Of a stretch of DNA of 64,000 bases, positions 29,447 through 38,271 are shown in pieces. Numbering within the stretch: the stretch's first letter is position 1; every line of letters begins with the position of its first letter. The translations under genes and the position numbers were made by a program. Source of the stretch: [Clostridium] viride DSM 6836. Its GTDB lineage: Bacteria; Bacillota; Clostridia; Oscillospirales; Oscillospiraceae. The stretch spans positions 668,120 to 732,119 of the forward strand of contig KK211198.1 in NCBI GenBank assembly GCA_000620945.1. Reading direction: 5' to 3'. The notes beneath the pieces are model-generated. The model did no database searches. It had not been told where the DNA came from and saw only the letters and a list, made by a program, of their open reading frames with translations.

Positions 29447-30345
29447 GCGCCCCTCCCCCTCTCCATCTGTGCCAGCTCGACACCACTGGCCTTCTTCTCC
29501 AGCATGGTCTTCACCAGCTCTGCAATGTGAGCGCCGGCTTCGACGGCAGTGGTACCTTGGCGGTGAATGTTGGAAATAACCGTACGCTTGGACTCCGGTA
29601 TGCCAATGCGTGCCCCATAGGTGATATAGGCAGACATGGATTCCGCGGTCACCAGACCCGGACGTTCTCCCACCAGCATACAAACCACTTCCGCTCCGGT
29701 GAGTTCACCAATGTGATCGGAAGCACCGACACGGCAGTATTTCACAAAGAGCGCAGGGCCGGGATCAATGCCAAAGGTTTTCAGTCCGGCGCGAACCGCC
29801 TGCAAACAATCTTTGGCGTTTGCTTCAATGGCGGCAGAGGAAAGTCCGTCTCCAATGACCAAGGCAACCTTGGGAGACTGACCTAAGGTCTTTTTAATGA
29901 TGGCCTGATTCTCGTCGTCAAAGCGACGGCCACGGTCGGGTCTGGTTAGATACTCGTCCTTGGTCTGACAAAGGGTCTGTACCGCCACAAAGTTATTTTG
30001 CTTTACGAAGTCTTCCTCCACCAGAGAGAAGACGGAATCCTGTGCCGCGGCGTGGTCGGCTCTCATGCGAAGCATGGTCTCGGTCTTATAGCGGGCACCG
30101 GCACGGCCCATGCCCAAACGGGCGGGGGTCTTGGCCTTCAGCTCCAAAAATGCGGTGGCGTTGTAGGGGTTCTTGACCAAATACTGCTTACGAAGGTCAA
30201 TTTCTGTGATGTCTTTCAGCATCTCACCGCTGGAGGCATGGTCTGCCTGTTGATAGCTGGTGGTTTTTCCAGACGACGAGGGTGCTTGCCCTGCCAGCTC
30301 TGCCACCATGCGCTCCACCAGGGAGCGCAGTTCCGTTTCATTCAT
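29443..30345 (-). CDS. eutC: ethanolamine ammonia-lyase small subunit
   Basis: 300-residue light chain of the B12-dependent lyase that splits ethanolamine to acetaldehyde and ammonia; it contributes to cobalamin binding. Family stretches: [60 protein letters not shown]. The N-terminal 40 residues (helix plus Ser/Gln linker) resemble the segment that directs EutC to the shell. Confidence 0.96.
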   Translation of the reverse strand: MNETELRSLVERMVAELAGQAPSSSGKTTSYQQADHASSGEMLKDITEIDLRKQYLVKNPYNATAFLELKAKTPARLGMGRAGARYKTETMLRMRADHAAAQDSVFSLVEEDFVKQNNFVAVQTLCQTKDEYLTRPDRGRRFDDENQAIIKKTLGQSPKVALVIGDGLSSAAIEANAKDCLQAVRAGLKTFGIDPGPALFVKYCRVGASDHIGELTGAEVVCMLVGERPGLVTAESMSAYITYGARIGIPESKRTVISNIHRQGTTAVEAGAHIAELVKTMLEKKASGVELAQMERGRGA

Positions 30346-30397
30346 ATCGTCACCTCAATCGTTTCCGGCGGGAGGGTGTGACCACCCGCCCTACTGT

Positions 30398-31762
30398 TTA
30401 TGCCAACAGGATCGAACCATCTCCGGCCAGCGCCGTCAGTCTGCCGTTTTCCACGAAGCCCATCTTTTCCATCCACTCTTGGAAGGGTTTGATGGCAGTG
30501 AGACCGAACATCTCGCGCAGGGCTGCGGTTTCGTGATAGCCGGTAGTCTGATAGTTCAGCATGACGTCGTCGCCGTGGGGAATTCCCATAAAGTAGTTAC
30601 AGCCGGCACTGGTGAGCAGCACGGCCAGATCTTCAATGTCATTTTGATCGGCCTTCATGTGGTTGGTATAGCAAGCGTCACAACCCATAGGAATCCCCGT
30701 AAGTTTTCCCATAAAGTGATCTTCCAGACCGGCGCGGATGACTTGCTTGGAGTTATAGAGGTATTCAGGGCCAATAAAGCCCACGACGGTATTGACCAAG
30801 AAGGGCTGATAGCGCTTGGCAAAGCCATAGCAGCGTGCTTCCATGGTCACCTGATCCCAACCAAAGTGTGCCTCGGAGGATAGCTCGGAGCCCTGACCGG
30901 TTTCAAAGTACATGACATTGGGGCCGGTTGCCGTGCCTTCTCGGAGTGCCAGCTGTCTGGCCTCTTCCAAGGTTTCTCCGGTAAAACCAAAGGCTTCGTT
31001 GCCCTTTTGAGACCCTGCAATGGATTGGAAAATCAGGTCGGCAGGGGCTCCTCTACGGATGCATTCCATCTGTGTGGTCACGTGGGCCAGCACACAGGTT
31101 TGTGTCGGAATGGCCCAGCGCGTTTTGATATCATGGAAGCGGTTGAGCACACGCTTAACGCTTTCCTCGGAATCATCCACGGGGTTAAGCCCTAAGACCG
31201 CATCGCCGACGCCGAAGGAGAGTCCTTCCAACAAGGAGGCCATGATGCCATCGGGGTCATCGGTCGGGTGGTTCGGCTGAAGTCTGGCGGACAGGGTTCC
31301 CGGCTCACCAATGGTGGTGTTGCAGGTGGCAGTCACTCGAATCTTCCTAGCCGCATAGATGAGATCCATGTTGCTCATTAACTTTGCAACCGCCGCAACG
31401 ATTTCGGAGGTTAACCCTCGGGAAATCCGCCGAATGGCCGCTCCGTCATTCTTTTCATCCAGAATCCACTCACGCAGCTCGGAAACCGTCCAGTTTCGAA
31501 TCTCGTTGTAGATGGTTTCATTCACATCATCCTGAATGATGCGAGTGACTTCGTCCTCTTCATACGGGACGGCCGGATTGTTGCGCAGGTCGGCCAGGGT
31601 TAACTGCGCCAGTACAACCTTCGCCGCTACGCGCTCCTCGGCATTTTCCGCCGCTATTCCCGCAAGGCGATCTCCCGACTTTTCTTCGTTCGCCTTTGCC
31701 ATGACTTCGCGAATGGATTTGAAGTCATAGACATGACCTAGTAACTTGGTTTTTAAAATCAC
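30398..31762 (-). CDS. eutB: ethanolamine ammonia-lyase large subunit
   Basis: 454-residue heavy chain with the TIM-barrel active site, normal length. Conserved stretches include TIGEPGTLSARLQPNHPTDD, FMGIPHGDDVMLNYQTTGYHE and GFIGPEYLYNSKQVIRAGLEDHFMGKL. With EutC and adenosylcobalamin it deaminates ethanolamine inside the compartment. 52-base gap to eutC. Confidence 0.97.
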   Translation of the reverse strand: MILKTKLLGHVYDFKSIREVMAKANEEKSGDRLAGIAAENAEERVAAKVVLAQLTLADLRNNPAVPYEEDEVTRIIQDDVNETIYNEIRNWTVSELREWILDEKNDGAAIRRISRGLTSEIVAAVAKLMSNMDLIYAARKIRVTATCNTTIGEPGTLSARLQPNHPTDDPDGIMASLLEGLSFGVGDAVLGLNPVDDSEESVKRVLNRFHDIKTRWAIPTQTCVLAHVTTQMECIRRGAPADLIFQSIAGSQKGNEAFGFTGETLEEARQLALREGTATGPNVMYFETGQGSELSSEAHFGWDQVTMEARCYGFAKRYQPFLVNTVVGFIGPEYLYNSKQVIRAGLEDHFMGKLTGIPMGCDACYTNHMKADQNDIEDLAVLLTSAGCNYFMGIPHGDDVMLNYQTTGYHETAALREMFGLTAIKPFQEWMEKMGFVENGRLTALAGDGSILLA

Positions 31763-31800
31763 AGCGTATCCTCCTCATTAAGGCAGCGCACACCGCGCCG

Positions 31801-33207
31801 CTATTTCTTTTCAAATGCCAGAGTCTTGACCACCACCGGCACTACCGTCCCCCCTGCCACAGGTGCACCAATGTCAATGTAATCTCCATTGGAAACTGAG
31901 ATTCCATCCAAACAAAGGAGCGTTCCTGAAATCGTGGGGGCCATGGCCTGCCCCAATACTTTAGCCAAATCCCGTTCCAGCACAACGATGGGGAAAAACC
32001 CTTGCTGCAAAAGCGGCGCAAGCCCAGCCTGAATTGCTTCTGCCAAGGCGATCACCCTGCTATAGGACGGAGACGTTTCTCCCTCTAAGGCTAAGGCGAC
32101 CTGCGAAAGGCCCCCTTCATCGGCATACCACCTGAGCTTTTCCGAAATGGCGGACGCAAGATCCCCACTCTCCTCCATAGGATCGATCCGCAAGACCGGA
32201 ATGTTCTTGAGGGGAAACGACACGTCGCGGTAATAAATCGTTGATCCTGACACATCCATCGAATGCGCTCCGGCTCCTACCACCGTGGCTCGAATGGTCT
32301 CCACGCCCTGCACCGCTTGCACACCTCTGCGATCCAAGGCCTTTTTAATCCCTTGTCCCAGCAAGGGGCCCATGTCTCCATACGCCAGCCAATCTGCGGG
32401 AGGCGTATAGATGCAATCGGCCACGCCGCCCGAAAACGAGAGGTGTACTCCACTTGCCTTCATGGGTTTCGTTCCTTGCGTGGTGTAGAATTCCAAGAGA
32501 GCACTGGGCGCTTCCAGCCCTGCCGCTTCCAAGAGCGATTGAATCATTTCATCGAGCACCGGACGAAGCAGTGCTTCGCTTGCCTCCGCCCCTCGTACCA
32601 CCCCGGGGAAACGTCCCTCCAGTTTGGGGGACACGTAGGCAATGCGTTTGCTTCCTGCATCAATCTTGATGAGCCGTCCCCCCACATCGAGACAAGAGGT
32701 AGCGCGCAGATGTCCGTTGCTATACAGGGCTAAGTTGGAAGTTCCACCCCCGATGTCGTAATGCAGTACGGAGATATGCTTATCTTTGGAGATCTCATCC
32801 ACCCCTGCACCACGCGCTGCCAAGATGGACTCCAAGTCCGGCCCGGCCGTTGCCACCACGAAATCCCCTGCAAACTCGGACAGGGCAGAAAGCACTTCCC
32901 TTGCGTTTTCCTTCCGTGCCGTTTCTCCCGTGATGATCACCGCTCCGGTCTGTACCTCATCCCGCCGTATTCCAGCGCGCTGATACTCCCCAGCCACAAT
33001 CTCCCGAACGCCCTTTGCGTCGATGACGGTGTCGGAAAGAAGAGGCGTAAAGTAAATTTCACTGCGGTATACAATGGTTTTCTCCGTAATGGCCACGCGG
33101 GGCACGGAAAAGGGATTGGACTGGTTCTGAAGTGTGAGTTCGGATACCACAAGCTGTGTGGTGGAGGTGCCGATGTCAATTCCTACCGACTTCAGGGTTT
33201 CTGTCAT
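31801..33207 (-). CDS. eutA: ethanolamine ammonia-lyase reactivating factor EutA
   Basis: 468-residue actin/Hsp70-fold ATPase that exchanges damaged cobalamin out of EutBC. Phosphate-binding motifs: SVGIDIGTSTTQLVVSEL at the N-terminus and HYDIGGGTSNLALY near residue 160. ATG 33207 overlaps the eutG stop by four bases; an extension to 33276 is open but lies inside eutG. Confidence 0.94.
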   Translation of the reverse strand: MTETLKSVGIDIGTSTTQLVVSELTLQNQSNPFSVPRVAITEKTIVYRSEIYFTPLLSDTVIDAKGVREIVAGEYQRAGIRRDEVQTGAVIITGETARKENAREVLSALSEFAGDFVVATAGPDLESILAARGAGVDEISKDKHISVLHYDIGGGTSNLALYSNGHLRATSCLDVGGRLIKIDAGSKRIAYVSPKLEGRFPGVVRGAEASEALLRPVLDEMIQSLLEAAGLEAPSALLEFYTTQGTKPMKASGVHLSFSGGVADCIYTPPADWLAYGDMGPLLGQGIKKALDRRGVQAVQGVETIRATVVGAGAHSMDVSGSTIYYRDVSFPLKNIPVLRIDPMEESGDLASAISEKLRWYADEGGLSQVALALEGETSPSYSRVIALAEAIQAGLAPLLQQGFFPIVVLERDLAKVLGQAMAPTISGTLLCLDGISVSNGDYIDIGAPVAGGTVVPVVVKTLAFEKK

Positions 33208-34280
33208 CCCGCTAGCTCCTTCATCATGGATATTACATCTTCTTTGCTCACCTTCCGGGGATTCGCGTCCAAGCAAACATCAGACAGCGCGGCGGCGGCA
33301 AGTGTCGGGAGGGCTTCCTTGAGCTGCGCCATGGATACCTCTAACTTTGCGGGAATCCCTAAGGACGTGCGCAGGCGCACCATAGCTGCGGAGAGCGCCC
33401 TAGGATTCGCCGAAAGACCACATAGCTTTGCCAGATTGGCATACTTTTCGCTGGCCTTGTGATTGGCTGCATTGAAATTCACCACATGAGGAAGCAAGAG
33501 GGCATTGAGCCGCCCGTGGGGGACGTGAAACCGTCCACCCAGGCTGTGTGCCATGGAATGGCAGACTCCCAAACCGGCCGCATTAAAGGCGATTCCGGCC
33601 ATACACGAGGCATAGAGCATGTCTGCCTTGGCCTGCTGATTGCCTCGATAGGCCTCCGGCAAAGCTCGGTATGCCACGGTGAAGGATCGTTCGGCTAGGG
33701 CATCCGTAAAGTGATTGGCCCCCGTCGCCACCAGTGCCTCCGCTGCATGGGTCAACACATCCATCCCCGTATCCGCGGTCACCCGGGGAGGAACCCCTTT
33801 AAGAAAGGAGGGGTCTAAGATAGCGCCCTCCGAAAGGAGAGCGTCTTCGACCAAGGGATATTTCACGCCCTTGTCCGTATCCGTGAGCACTGCAAAGGAG
33901 GTCACCTCAGAACCGGTTCCGGCGGTGGTTGGGATGCAGTAGAGCGGAATGGAGGTGCCCCCCTCCTTGGCCGCAAAGAACACCATCGCCTTGGCACAAT
34001 CCATGGGTGAGCCCCCTCCAAAGGCCACCACCGCCTCTGGTTGAAACTCCCGAAGAACCCGAATCCCCCGAGCTACCAGTTGTAGTGAGGGGTCTGGCTC
34101 CACCTGATCAAAGAGTTCAAGCGTACAGGTGCTAAGCTGAGCACGTACTGGTTCGATGAGACCCGAAGAGACCAGAAACGCGTCCGTGACCATCAGCACC
34201 CGTTTTCCCGCTAGAGGTGACAGGGCTTCCAGCGGGTGATCCCCAAAATAAAGTTTGGGCTTTATTGCAAACATTTCCAT
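33204..34280 (-). CDS. eutG: iron-containing alcohol dehydrogenase EutG
   Basis: 358-residue type III alcohol dehydrogenase that reduces acetaldehyde to ethanol and regenerates NAD+ in the compartment. Motifs: FGGGSPMDCAKAM, TTAGTGSEVTSFAV and the metal-binding region GVCHSMAHSLGGRFHVPHGRLNALLLPHV. First gene of the operon. ATG 34280 or, better spaced from AGGA, ATG 34274 is the start. Confidence 0.93.
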   Translation of the reverse strand: MEMFAIKPKLYFGDHPLEALSPLAGKRVLMVTDAFLVSSGLIEPVRAQLSTCTLELFDQVEPDPSLQLVARGIRVLREFQPEAVVAFGGGSPMDCAKAMVFFAAKEGGTSIPLYCIPTTAGTGSEVTSFAVLTDTDKGVKYPLVEDALLSEGAILDPSFLKGVPPRVTADTGMDVLTHAAEALVATGANHFTDALAERSFTVAYRALPEAYRGNQQAKADMLYASCMAGIAFNAAGLGVCHSMAHSLGGRFHVPHGRLNALLLPHVVNFNAANHKASEKYANLAKLCGLSANPRALSAAMVRLRTSLGIPAKLEVSMAQLKEALPTLAAAALSDVCLDANPRKVSKEDVISMMKELAG

Positions 34281-34383
34281 AGTTCCTGCCTGCCTTTTCC
34301 TTGATGGGTTTAGTATGGTAAGGAATGAAAAAATTATTACTCTAAGGAAGAATTTTTCCTAAAACTTGTTAGAAGCAACGTAA

Positions 34384-34419
34384 CAAACGACCGATTGGAT
34401 CCTCCCAATCGGCCGTTTG
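34384..34419 (-). terminator. strong hairpin in the eut leader
   Basis: CAAACGACCGATTGG (34384-34398) pairs with 34405-34419 (15 bp, one G-U on the minus strand) around a six-base loop. Lacks a clear U-tract, so it may be a regulatory stem rather than a terminator. Confidence 0.5.
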
Positions 34420-34484
34420 CTTTCCTGCTATGTCCTCTATGAATCTATGCTTGCTTATCGGTTCAATTTGAAAATTAAACCAAT

Positions 34485-34514
34485 AACAGGGCAAGGAATG
34501 TTCCTTGCCCTGTT
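34485..34514 (-). terminator. probable terminator of the MBL hydrolase gene
   Basis: AACAGGGCAAGGAA (34485-34498) pairs with 34501-34514; an A/T-rich stretch follows on the minus strand, about 95 bases after the MBL stop. Confidence 0.55.
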
Positions 34515-34607
34515 CCGTTTCCTATTCGATTTTTCTAATTCGTTATGGGTCAAATAGTCACTTCCATTTCGTTCCTTCAAGAGTAAGTGTGCATGCCCAT
34601 GGTATGT

Positions 34608-35327
34608 CTAGGTAAGCAATTCCTTGCTTTCCCCTTGCGGCGTATAAATTCCACCATGGTAGCACACAAAGGTATCCACCTCATAGCGCAACAGCTTGGT
34701 TAGGGACTGCTTGGCCCTTTCTTCGTCCAGCGTGAATTGCGGATTGGCAATCACAGGAATGCCATCTTCGATTGCCATGGCATCTCCCGTAATCATGACC
34801 TTTTGCTTTGGTAAATACAAAGAAATATGCCCTGGCATGTGTCCAGGTGTAGCCAGCACATGGCACCCGCCACACCAATCCATCACATCACCGTCCTTGA
34901 CCGTGCGATTGACAAAGGCCGGAGAAACACTGCGCAACAACTGGATAAACTGCTCCCCAAATTCCCTTTCAGACCCTTGCAAGTCTTCTTGCATACTGAC
35001 CGCTTGCTCAAGCCTCAAGGATGGTAAGGCCCCCTCAATATAGGGAGCTTCTAGTTCACTGGCCACAATCTCAACCTGTGTATATTTCTCTTTGAACGCA
35101 CGCAAAGAACCCATATGATCATGGTCGTGGTGTGAAATGATGATTTTTGTAATGGATGCGGGCACGATACCTTGTTCTAACAAGGCCGTCTCTATCTTTT
35201 CCAAAAACCCGACATAACCGCAATCGACTAAAACCCGTTCGTGCTCATCCAACAACACAACGGGATGGATGGTATCTACACGATCACCAAACTGCACTGG
35301 AATGTCTAAGATAACCACTTGCTCCAA
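34608..35327 (-). CDS. MBL-fold metallo-hydrolase
   Basis: About 239 residues of metallo-beta-lactamase fold. The metal-binding motif HHDHDHMG is near residue 68 of this start, with further ligands in TPGHMPGHISLYL, ITGDAMA and CYHGG. Related proteins are glyoxalase II-like or quorum-lactone hydrolases; the substrate cannot be told. The frame is open to 35390, but TTG 35327, with GGTGAGG nine bases before it, fits the normal family N-terminus (VVILDIPVQFG) better. Monocistronic between the eut operon and the two-component system. Confidence 0.8.
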   Translation of the reverse strand: MEQVVILDIPVQFGDRVDTIHPVVLLDEHERVLVDCGYVGFLEKIETALLEQGIVPASITKIIISHHDHDHMGSLRAFKEKYTQVEIVASELEAPYIEGALPSLRLEQAVSMQEDLQGSEREFGEQFIQLLRSVSPAFVNRTVKDGDVMDWCGGCHVLATPGHMPGHISLYLPKQKVMITGDAMAIEDGIPVIANPQFTLDEERAKQSLTKLLRYEVDTFVCYHGGIYTPQGESKELLT

Positions 35328-35512
35328 ACAGCAACACCTCACCTTTTTCACATCTATCCTACGCCTAATTCTATCACACTTTATTTCCATTTACAAAAAG
35401 AACGCGCATACCGCCGAATTTGGCTAGCATTCAACGGCTATCTTTTGATATCTCTGTCTGCTTACCCCCTAGGTGCTTTGCCACTTTTATATTAACTCGA
35501 AGTACATTTTTC

Positions 35513-36784
35513 TTATGCCGTGGCCTGAAAAATGAACCAGCCATCCCTGGCCGAAAACTGGAATACCCCTCCATGCTTTTCCACGATATGAGCCACGCTT
35601 TTTGTGCCAAAGCCGTGCCCTTGTTCCTTCGATATGGGAAGCCCTTTGTGGAAGATCGGTTCGTTCTGATAGCGATTGCGGATATCTATGCATAGCTTTT
35701 GATTCTTGGAATACAAACGAAGCCGGATGTTGCGGTCCTTGCTGTCTGCTATGGTTTCGGTGGCTTGTATGGCGTTTTCCAACGCATTTGATAAGAGCGA
35801 ACAAAGCTCGGTATCGCTGAAGGTCAGTGCGTCAGGCAGCTTCGCATCGATGGTTAGCAGGATTTCTGCTTGCTTTGCTTTGGCAGAAAACGCAGACAAA
35901 ATCAGATTGACGGTTTCGTTTTCGCAAAAACGTTTGGGTGTGATTTCGTCCATGTCGGACTGGGCCATCCGTAGATACTCTTTGATCTCCTCTGTCCGTT
36001 CCTCCAAAGCCAGTCCCTGTAAAAAGGCGAAGTGGTGGCGCAGATCGTGCCGATACGTCTCGGAATTCTGTTGCATCTGTCGCAGAGAAGCAAACTCTGT
36101 TTGTGCCTGCCTAAGCTGCAAATCCAGCACATCCCGCTCGATTTGGATGTTTGCCTGTTTCTGCGTTTCGGCGTAGTAGAGGAGGGCAAATGCAAAATAG
36201 AATGTGGATGTCACAAAGGGCATGAACTGAACCGCCGCACGCGCCCCACTGTACATAACATCGGTGTAAACAATGGCGGCGTAGTCGAACAGATAGTAAA
36301 AAGCTGGCATGCTACCAAAGAGCAGGCAGGATTTAACCGAACGTTCCATCAGATGACGAACCGATTCTACCACATATTTTTGCAGGAAATGGTACATGAG
36401 AACCGCCGCCGCAATATACCCGATGTGATCCATGGAAGCACGGTCAAACGCTTCGCCTGCAACCGTACCGATCCAACGAGGAGGATGACAGCACAAGAAG
36501 GAGACAAACATACTTACGAAGGCAATCAGCCACGAGCGCTTTAAGTACATCATGATAAATATGGCCACCGGCAAATGGGAAAGCAGTGGATAGAGTTTTA
36601 CCGTCCTATCCATACCCCAGGCCCGCAAGCAAAGGATCTGCAACAGAAATAAAAGGATGGTTAAGCATCCAAGTGCCAGATGGTTTCTCCGTGTACGCTC
36701 CATTCCAGCGAAGCTGACCGCAACCGCTACCCCGAATAGCAGGGCCGTCAAATAGCGAGAGAATGCAATGGCAGTCTCTAACAT
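35513..36784 (-). CDS. GHKL sensor histidine kinase (AgrC/NatK-like)
   Basis: 423-residue membrane kinase. About six to seven helices fill residues 1-215. A short coiled coil leads to the phospho-acceptor stretch YRHDLRHHFAFLQG (His near residue 250) and a GHKL ATPase domain with the N-box LLSNALENAIQAT and glycine-rich HGFGTKSV. It is the AgrC-type lacking a classical HisKA domain. It lies 4 bases after the LytTR regulator gene and forms a two-component pair. No AgrD-like peptide gene is visible, so the signal is unknown. Confidence 0.92.
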   Translation of the reverse strand: MLETAIAFSRYLTALLFGVAVAVSFAGMERTRRNHLALGCLTILLFLLQILCLRAWGMDRTVKLYPLLSHLPVAIFIMMYLKRSWLIAFVSMFVSFLCCHPPRWIGTVAGEAFDRASMDHIGYIAAAVLMYHFLQKYVVESVRHLMERSVKSCLLFGSMPAFYYLFDYAAIVYTDVMYSGARAAVQFMPFVTSTFYFAFALLYYAETQKQANIQIERDVLDLQLRQAQTEFASLRQMQQNSETYRHDLRHHFAFLQGLALEERTEEIKEYLRMAQSDMDEITPKRFCENETVNLILSAFSAKAKQAEILLTIDAKLPDALTFSDTELCSLLSNALENAIQATETIADSKDRNIRLRLYSKNQKLCIDIRNRYQNEPIFHKGLPISKEQGHGFGTKSVAHIVEKHGGVFQFSARDGWFIFQATA

Positions 36785-36788
36785 TCGC

Positions 36789-37514
36789 TTATTCCCCCTC
36801 CATTTGATAGTTCAGATATTGCTGCTTTATCTCCTTTGCCTTGCCCTGTGCAATGGGCACAGATAAAAGGGTCTGCAAAGTCATCTTATGATGTTCAATC
36901 GTATCCACATACTGCATGTTCACAAGGTAGGAGCGGTGGGGTTTGATAAAACACCCATAGTTCATAAGAGCATCGCAGGCAGAGGAAAAGGACTCTGTAC
37001 ATTCGATTACCTTACCGGAGCGCATGTGATATAACACATTTCTGCCGATAACCTCGGCAAACACCAAATGGGAGATCCGTATTTTTTGGATTCCCTCATG
37101 GCTCTTTACGATAAGTGCATCCTCATCTTCTTCCAATTTCATCTGCTCCAGAATCTCGTCAAAGGTGAAGAATACCTTCTCCTTTGATATGGGCTTTAAT
37201 ATGTAGTTGATGGCTTTCACCGAATAGCTTTCCAATGCAAACTCAGGAGAAGAGGTAAAGAAAACAATGGGCGCAAGCTTATCAAGCCCACGAATCGCTT
37301 TTGCCACATCAATGCCCGTAAAGCCCGGCATGATAATATCCAGGCAGTAGATATCAAACTGCTTTCCTTTTTCTAAGGCCGAAACCAGTTCAAATCCGTT
37401 TGGAAAGACGGCGTATTCGCAGACAACATTTTTTGATGTTTTGTATAGATTGATGAGCTGTGCCATATTGGACAGCTCATTAATATTGTCATCACAAACT
37501 GCAATCTGAAGCAT
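36789..37514 (-). CDS. LytTR-type response regulator
   Basis: 241-residue regulator (from ATG 37514, chosen because GGAGGA lies seven bases upstream; ATG 37520 is too close). The receiver domain has CDDN near the N-terminus, the phospho-acceptor Asp in YCLDIIMPGFTG and Lys in VKAINYILKPISK. The C-terminal LytTR DNA-binding domain (about residues 140-241) has YHMRSGKVIECTESFSSA and FIKPHRSYLVNM. Cognate kinase gene follows. Direct repeats typical for LytTR proteins lie in the divergent region at 37577-37609. Confidence 0.93.
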   Translation of the reverse strand: MLQIAVCDDNINELSNMAQLINLYKTSKNVVCEYAVFPNGFELVSALEKGKQFDIYCLDIIMPGFTGIDVAKAIRGLDKLAPIVFFTSSPEFALESYSVKAINYILKPISKEKVFFTFDEILEQMKLEEDEDALIVKSHEGIQKIRISHLVFAEVIGRNVLYHMRSGKVIECTESFSSACDALMNYGCFIKPHRSYLVNMQYVDTIEHHKMTLQTLLSVPIAQGKAKEIKQQYLNYQMEGE

Positions 37515-37576
37515 GTTCATTCCTCCACTTTTTTATTTCTTTCTGTCAGTAACTTTTATAACTTAAAGACTCGACA

Positions 37577-37609
37577 TCATGATTCATGTCGAAAAAATCG
37601 TGATTCATG
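37577..37609 (+). promoter_or_regulatory. candidate LytTR binding site (paired direct repeats)
   Basis: TCATGATTCATG (37577-37588) and TCGTGATTCATG (37598-37609) are repeated 21 bases apart, two helical turns, the geometry of LytTR sites. A TATGAT -10 (37635-37640) follows with a poor -35 just after the second repeat, as in an activator-dependent promoter for lemA. Confidence 0.55.
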
Positions 37610-37708
37610 CAGCCAACGGTTCTTTCCGGGAATTTATGATAGTTTGCATGCAAGGGGGTCCTGCCTAACAAAGCCCCTTTCAAACACAAACAAAGAGGAG
37701 ACGGTACT

Positions 37709-38263
37709 ATGCTGCCAACTTTCATTGCAATCATCGCAATTGCTGCGGTCATGGTTCTATGGATAATTTCTACACAGCGCAAACTGGTGGTACTTGATGA
37801 GAATATCAGCAACGCCATGAGTCAGATTGGGGTGCAACTGTCAAGCCGGTTCGATGCTCTGACGGCTCTTTTGGATTTAACAAAGGGCTATGCCAAACAT
37901 GAAAGTGAAACCTTAATTGAAACCATTAAATCAAGAAGAAGCGTGATTACCGCAAAATCCACCCCGGAGGATGTGCTGCGCCAAGAAGGCGTTATTTCCG
38001 AAGCCTTGGGTCGGATTGCCATGGTGACGGAGCAATACCCCGAACTGGCGGCAAACCAAACCTATATCAAAACCATGGATGCGGTGCAAACCTATGAGAA
38101 CATGGTGCGCACCAGCCGCCTGATTTACAACGACAGCGTGACGAAGCTAAACCGTGAAATCCGAATGTTTCCGGTCTCTATGATTGCCGGGATGTTGGGA
38201 TTTCGGCAAAGAGAGTACCTAGAAGAGAATGCGGGCAAGTCGGATATGCCAAGCATGAAATGA
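37709..38263 (+). CDS. lemA: LemA-family protein
   Basis: 184 residues. One N-terminal membrane helix with a short outside part, then a long helical cytoplasmic domain with the family pattern VVLDENISNAMSQIGVQLSSRFDALTALLDLTKGYAKHE and NREIRMFPVSMIAGMLGFRQREYLE. LemA proteins are linked to envelope stress, but their activity is unknown. GAGGAG precedes the ATG. It starts a three-gene operon with DUF2207 and DUF4428/SHOCT proteins. Confidence 0.93.
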   Translation: MLPTFIAIIAIAAVMVLWIISTQRKLVVLDENISNAMSQIGVQLSSRFDALTALLDLTKGYAKHESETLIETIKSRRSVITAKSTPEDVLRQEGVISEALGRIAMVTEQYPELAANQTYIKTMDAVQTYENMVRTSRLIYNDSVTKLNREIRMFPVSMIAGMLGFRQREYLEENAGKSDMPSMK

Positions 38264-38271
38264 GGTGCTCT

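Larger units (their letters stand above)
34281..34607 (-). promoter_or_regulatory. leader/promoter region of the eut operon
   Basis: 327 bases without a gene. Reading on the minus strand it holds a 14-bp hairpin (34485-34514, probably the terminator of the upstream MBL gene) and a 15-bp hairpin with a GAGGAT hexaloop (34384-34419) followed by only a weak T-run. Then comes an imperfect inverted repeat TAGGAA-TTCCTTA (about 34343-34361) near an AT-rich TAATAAT box. I see no cobalamin riboswitch and no ANTAR-type AnnGnn hexaloop pair. The operon promoter is not certain. Confidence 0.45.

Noticed and set aside
34384-34514. Pair of hairpins before eutG as ANTAR (EutV) targets
   Set aside because: The loops are GAGGAT and AACATT, lacking the A1/G4 hexaloop pattern, and no eutV is nearby.
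34281-34607. Cobalamin riboswitch before the eut operon
   Set aside because: No B12-box-like conserved segment was found on the minus strand.
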